A DNA stretch of 64,000 bases from Pilaira anomala (lineage: Eukaryota; Mucoromycota; Mucoromycetes; Mucorales; Mucoraceae). The notes under the pieces are model-generated. The model was not told the DNA's origin and ran no database searches. It saw only the letters and a program-made list of their open reading frames with translations. Positions 59,299 through 64,000 of this stretch are shown here, piece after piece. A program made the translations under genes and the position numbers. Location of the stretch: NCBI GenBank assembly GCA_025716855.1, contig JAIXMQ010000036.1, positions 186,001 to 250,000 of the forward strand, read 5' to 3'. How positions within the stretch are numbered: the stretch's first letter is position 1; every line of letters begins with the position of its first letter.

Positions 59299-61384
59299 TT
59301 TTTTTTCTTTCTTCTTTTCAACAATAACAAATAATAAGAATAAAATATATATATAAAAAAAAAAAAAAAATAAAAAAAAATAAAAAAAAACAAAGAGAGA
59401 GAGAGAGAGAAGAAAGAAAAAAAGAATAAATAAATAAAAAAATTATCCAAGTTTTTAAATAAACATAGGTACATAACACATTTTACTAACCAGTACAGAC
59501 ACACACACACACACACACATATTATTACACCGGTGATTTGGGTAGGAGATTTAATGTTCCTTTTCTGTGTGTGTGTGTGTGTTTCGTCTCCTTTATACAA
59601 CAAACACTCAAAGAAAATGAGATCCACAGTGTAACAATCTCCTGTGTTGTATTGAGTGTATTATGTTTTAAATATTATTCTCAGTTTATTGCAAGCAGTA
59701 GAATTTTCAAAGCTTCGAGTGAGATCATCTTGGATAGGGGTAAATATATAATATACAGACTCAAATTTATCTAATTGTTGTTGTGTGCATTTTCATTGGT
59801 CTTTTTTTTTTAATCCATTCGAAATATTTTTCACCTGATTTTCGAGGGCCCTATCAAGAATTCTATATATATAAAAAAAATGAACGAGGAACCTGAATAA
59901 ATAATTTAGTATTTCCCTAGCATACTTTTTCTTTTTTTTTTCATGTGTATATTAAACAAACACATTACATAATGAACGCATCAATCACTAAACAATAAAT
60001 GATTTCTATTTTTCAAAAATACACACAACAGTTCGTTAGATTCTATTAATCAACAAATAGAAAAAATTCTCTCTCTCTCCATAGTAATATATAATGTAAC
60101 TAAACTTATTATCTTATACTTTATTCTTTTAAGTGCACTATTTTCTTTTTCTTTTTTTTTTTGCATGACGAAATGCCTTTCTTTCCTGTAACCGTAAAAT
60201 GGAGAACACAACACTAAGTAGTGTCCACAAACAAATCAAATAAGCTTTTCTATTCCTATTTAGATGGGATTTTTATGCATAAATGTAAATATATATACAT
60301 ACATAGTAGATATCACAAAAATCTTTACAAAATATTTTCCTGTCACGTTTCTTTTTTTTTTTTTACAAGAGTGATAATGCAAGATTTAACGAGCACAGAT
60401 GATCGTAATTATCTTTATTCATCTGTTCAATGTTTTGAAAAGACATTTTGTCAAGAATTGCGGGTTTTTTATTTTTATTTTTTTTATAATTTAGTCTCCC
60501 TGTATATATATATTAATATAGTATCATAGCGACAAACTACATTTTTAGATTGGTTGAGATGGTTACCACTTCAATAAATAAAAAAAAAAAAAAATCTTGC
60601 AATTTTGTCTAAAATACATATTTAGTCTGTAAAAAAAAGCTTCAAATGACTCTCTCAATATTCTTTTCTAAACTACTACTATTACTTACTTCAGCTCTAT
60701 CGTTTTTTTTTTTTTTTAAAACATAAAAATCGTATATTTCTTATCATTGTTCAACATGTCATGCGAATTTTTTTTTTTTTTTTGGCTCAGCTCATTACTT
60801 TTTTTGTCTATGATCAGTTCGTCTGATAAGTCAAATGATATGTACTCTATATTACTTAACACATTAAAAGAAGTTAAAACATCAAAAAGATTGAAAGACA
60901 AAGCACGTGATTGTCCGGTCAAAATGGCTTCTCAACCCCTCCCACCCAGCCCTAAACTTTTTTTTACATCCCAAAACGGGGGGGAAAAATCTCTCCCCCC
61001 CCCCCACCCACCCACCCCCAAAGGGTAATAGTAAAAAGGAGGGCATTGGGGGCAGAATGGATGAATCTCTCTCTTTGCTGTGCGTATTAAAACGTAAGGA
61101 TTACAACAAAAACAACAAAAAAAGCCTTTGATCAAAAAAAGGATGAATAGATGGATTAGGCAATAGATTATTATTTTAGGGATATTTTTTTTTTTATTAT
61201 AGTGGATGATTTTTTTTTTTTAATAAGAATATATCAAAAAGAAAGAAGAAATTAAATGTCGAATGAAAAAAAAAAAAGAATGAAAATAATAATTTATTGC
61301 CCAAAAAAACATCAAAAAAATAAATTAGTTGAATGGAATCATTAACTCTCCCCTTTTTTTTCACTTAGACTCTATTAATTAAAT
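59299..61384. other. Spacer between coiled-coil gene and uL22 gene, 2.1 kb
   Basis: Contains AT/GA/CA microsatellites near 59350-59520, many T-runs and a GC-rich patch at 60930-61050. A plus-strand frame starting at 60377 (MQDLTSTDDRNYLY) looks protein-like for 31 codons, but no convincing downstream exon could be joined, so I do not call a gene. Confidence 0.45.
60978..61005. repeat. G7/C11 foldback in a GC-rich patch
   Basis: Seven G are followed after ten bases by eleven C, which could form a GC stem. C-rich CCCACCCACCCCC follows directly and could support an i-motif or, on the other strand, a G-quadruplex. Confidence 0.6.
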
Positions 61385-62227
61385 ATGGTCAGATACGCTG
61401 CTACTCCAGCCAACCCCTCCAAGGGTAAGTTTTTTGTTTTTGTTTTTCACCATGTTTTCTTGATCGAATAAGTTCAATTAATAAATTCATTTTTTATGTG
61501 TATATAGCTGCTAAATCCAGAGGTTCTTATCTCCGTGTCCACGTACGTATATTTTAAGAGAGTGTGTGTGTGTATATATCAACAAAGTGAAAACTCATAA
61601 ATTATTATATCTATATAGTTCAAGAACACTCATGAAGTTGCTGTTGCCGTGAAGGGTCTCAAGTTAAGCAAGGCTTATGCTTACCTTAACAACGTTACTG
61701 AACACAAGCAAATCATTCCTTTCCGTAAGTTCAACGGTGGTGTGGGTCGTCATGCCCAAGCCAAGGAGTTCGGTACCACTCAAGGTCGTTGGCCCGTCAA
61801 GTCTGTCAAGTTCGTTACTGACCTCTTGAAGAACGCTGAATCCAACGCTGAGGTAAAGTATTTCATGTGAAAATAGAATTTTTAGATTTGGATAGAGAGA
61901 GAAAGAGAGAAAGAGAGAAAGAGAAAGAGAGAGAGAAAAGAGATAGGCTGATACGGTTTTTTTTTTTTTTTTTATATACATATGTAGGCCAAGGGTTTAA
62001 ATGTTGAGGAACTTTATATTTCCAGCATCATTGTCAACCAAGCTCCCAAGCATCGTCGTCGTACTTACCGTGCTCACGGTAGAATCAACCCTTTCATGTG
62101 TTCTCCTTCTCACATCGAGGTTGTTCTTACCGAAAAGGATGAAGTTGTTCCTCGTGCTAATGACAAGAAGGTTGTCAAGCTCAATGCTCGTCAATTAGCT
62201 CGTAACGCTCGTCTTGCTCGTGCTTAA
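61385..62227 (+). CDS. RPL17: Cytosolic 60S ribosomal protein uL22 (L17)
   Basis: Four exons (61385-61424, 61508-61542, 61619-61852, 61988-62227) give 182 residues. [60 protein letters not shown] and [20 protein letters not shown] are diagnostic of eukaryotic L17. uL22 lines the nascent-peptide exit tunnel of the large subunit. Codon use is strikingly different from its neighbours (GGT, AAG, GTC, ACC, CGT, GAG preferred), as expected for a very highly expressed gene. The introns crowd into the 5' half, a common pattern in fungal ribosomal protein genes. No intron retains a plausible snoRNA that I can see. Confidence 0.96.
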
Positions 62228-62680
62228 ATCTTTTCTTTTTTTTTGTTTATAATCTCTCTTAAAAATAAAAAAATCGATCACTTATTTTTTTAATGCATAA
62301 AAAAAAAGTCATCTGAGTTCTTTTATAATATATAATAAAAAAAGACGTCGTCAGAATCTCTCTTTTTTCTCTCTCTCTCTCTGTTACACTATTCATTTTT
62401 CAATTCACACATCACGTGCTGCGTACAAAAGCAAGACTTCTGTTGTCACAAAAATAAAAAAAAAAAGACTTCTTTGTAGAACCAATTAATAAAAAAAAAA
62501 AACGATCTTCGCACTCAAAATGATGTCGTGAAGGATTTAAGTCCCCGCTTGTGCTCTTTTCATTTTCTGTATAAAAATATGCCAATTGTCTATAAATTTG
62601 ATTCTTTTTTCTTTTCTTTTCGTTTTATTTATTTATATATACAAACACATCTTTTTTTTTTTATATAAGAAAAAAAGAAA
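62228..62680. other. Spacer with probable promoter of the Thr-rich gene
   Basis: Contains CT- and A-rich stretches. A TATA-like TATAAAAATATG at about 62571 lies 110 bases before the next start, a plausible distance. No gene seen. Confidence 0.5.
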
Positions 62681-64000
62681 ATGTCTACTGAACCCACTAC
62701 TACTACTACTACCACTGCTACTACTACTACTCAAGAACCTGTTGTTCCTCAAGTAGTTGAAGCACCTGTAACTACCGAAGTTCCTGAAGTCCCTATTCAA
62801 ACCGAAGTAACTACTACTACTCCTCCTCCTACTACCACTACAAATGAAGATGAAGTAAACGCTACTGCAGTCTCTCAACCTAAAGAAGAAGAAGCCACTA
62901 CGACGGCTCAACCCACTGCATCTAAATCTAACCCTACCAACCGTCTCTCTCTTTTCCTTGGTAAGGCCAAGAAGACATTTGCTCATGAAAAGAAACCTAC
63001 TACACCCAAGAAGGAAGTAACTGAAGAACCCGCTACGGCTGTCGTCGAACCTATCATCACTACTGAACCTACTACCATTGCATCTCCTGTGACTGAAGAA
63101 GCTCCTGCTGTCACTGAAGACTCTACTACTACTTCAAGAGATGTTGAAACAAAACCTAAGCATGAAAAACGTAAATCTTTCATGGCTGGTATCTTCCGTT
63201 CCAAGGTAAAAAAAAAAACACAATTTAACAATTTTAAACTTTTTTTATCACTTCGGACTTGGGGGGGGGGGAGGGTCTCTCTTTTCTATTCTAAAAGAAG
63301 AACGTACCATGAGCAAAAAAAAAAAAAAAAATAGTGTGTTACAACAACTATTTTGTTCTAGTTCTTTTTTTTTATGAATAGTGACCCAGCCTAAAAAAAA
63401 AAAAACCAAGTTTTTGTGATCTACCTTTCAAACATTTGTACAATTGTTACTCAACTCATATATCTATCTATCTAATTTTAGAGCCCAGTCAATAAGGAAG
63501 TTGAAAAATCTGAGGAATCAATCACTACTCCTCCTCCTACTACTACAACAGGTATATATATATAAATCAACACATACAAATTTATCTGTGTTTTATTTAA
63601 CAAAAAAAAAATGTTATAGCTGATCAAGTTGAAACAGTAACAGATAAGGAGGTTCAGGAGACACCTGCTGCTGCTGCTGCTGCTGCTGCTACTGGCGTTG
63701 TTGAAGAAGAAGAAAATGTTACTGAAGCTCCTCATCATCAACATACCGAAAAAGAAAACGTGATTGACCAAATCAAACGTAGTCCTCTTGGTAAGCTCTT
63801 TAATAAAAAGAAGGAGGTTGAACACAAAGATGAATACAAGGAAGAACATACTACGACTGAACCCGTCGTCGCCACCACCGCCGCAGCCGCCGCTACCGCT
63901 ACTGAAACTGAGCTTGCCCCTGTGACTGAACCTGTTGTTCTTACTGAAGAAACCCCCGCTGCCGCCGCTACTGAATCTTCTGCTGCTGTCGTTGAACCTG
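62681..64000 (+). CDS. Thr/Pro/Glu-rich protein with repeated basic motifs (partial)
   Basis: Three exons are visible (62681-63205, 63482-63551, 63620 onward); the frame stays open at the window end, so the 3' part is missing. At least 325 residues are seen. The protein is low-complexity, built mainly of Thr, Pro, Glu, Ala and Val, with many TTTEP- and VTE-type pieces. Spaced along it are three similar basic-hydrophobic islands: NRLSLFLGKAKKTF (about 88), KRKSFMAGIFRSK (about 163) and IKRSPLGKLFNKKK (about 242). No signal peptide, so it is probably intracellular. Codon choice (GTC, ACC, GCC, CTC) resembles the uL22 gene, suggesting high expression. An 11-G run lies in intron 1. Function unknown. 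Confidence 0.75.

Noticed and set aside
59253..59627. 124-codon minus-strand frame with Phe, Tyr and Leu runs
   Set aside because: Made of A/GA/CA repeats, and it overlaps the start of the coiled-coil gene in another frame.
60377..61027. Possible small gene: a 31-codon protein-like frame at 60377, and a helical stretch at about 60783-60930
   Set aside because: No consensus donor follows the first frame, the only joinable exon stops after two codons, and the second piece runs into a low-complexity C-rich tract. Not enough for a gene call.

Overview
The window is a 64 kb piece of an AT-rich, intron-rich fungal chromosome, most probably from an early-diverging fungus of the Mucoromycota (Mucorales-like). 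The evidence is short introns (mostly 50-90 bases, GTAAGT-type donors), fungal-type proteins (SAGA Spt20, GET receptor subunit, KTR/KRE2 mannosyltransferase, cell-wall MAPKK, Cdc15-like F-BAR protein) and above all two CotH spore-coat-kinase-like genes, a family expanded in Mucorales. Homopolymer A/T tracts are extremely common in introns and spacers. No rRNA, tRNA or CRISPR was recognised. I rebuilt 22 protein genes by hand from reading frame, splice signals and family conservation; about 90 introns were placed.

Layout. 1-7.5 kb: a leucine-rich-repeat protein, mitochondrial ribosomal protein uL24m, an F-box-type protein and a kinesin-13 motor. 7.5-11 kb: gene-poor spacer. 11-14.7 kb: an alpha-arrestin with a PPxY motif converging on an Mkk1/2-type MAP kinase kinase. 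16.7-26.3 kb: a Sel1-repeat protein, SAGA subunit Spt20 with a long Gln-rich tail, and an F-BAR/SH3 protein. 26.4-30.7 kb: YEATS protein Yaf9 and exocyst subunit Sec5. 32.5-39.3 kb: two CotH paralogues in opposite orientation with a cytochrome P450 between them. 40.2-45.1 kb: Get2, the SRP receptor alpha subunit and a GT15 mannosyltransferase. 47.8-52.4 kb: a Rab11/Ypt3 GTPase and a membrane-anchored double amidohydrolase. 52.6-54.4 kb: a foldback element. 54.6-59.3 kb: a Ysc84/Lsb3-type SYLF-SH3 protein and a coiled-coil protein. 61.4-64 kb: ribosomal protein uL22 and a Thr/Pro/Glu-rich protein cut by the window end.

Many genes belong to secretion, membrane traffic and cell-surface growth: Rab11/Ypt3, Sec5, F-BAR, Lsb3-like, arrestin, Get2, SRP receptor, mannosyltransferase and the cell-wall MAPKK. 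This is a thematic impression, not proof of a functional cluster. The clearest physical link is Get2 and SRP receptor alpha, two ER-targeting factors whose coding sequences overlap tail to tail by 12 bases.

The most unusual object is the 1.87 kb foldback element at 52574-54440. Its two inverted arms carry the same 105-base outer and 129-base inner segments around a 9-base minisatellite with 96 units in one arm and 40 in the other, bordered on both sides by A-runs. It yields long but meaningless open frames in several frames and would form a long hairpin RNA if transcribed.
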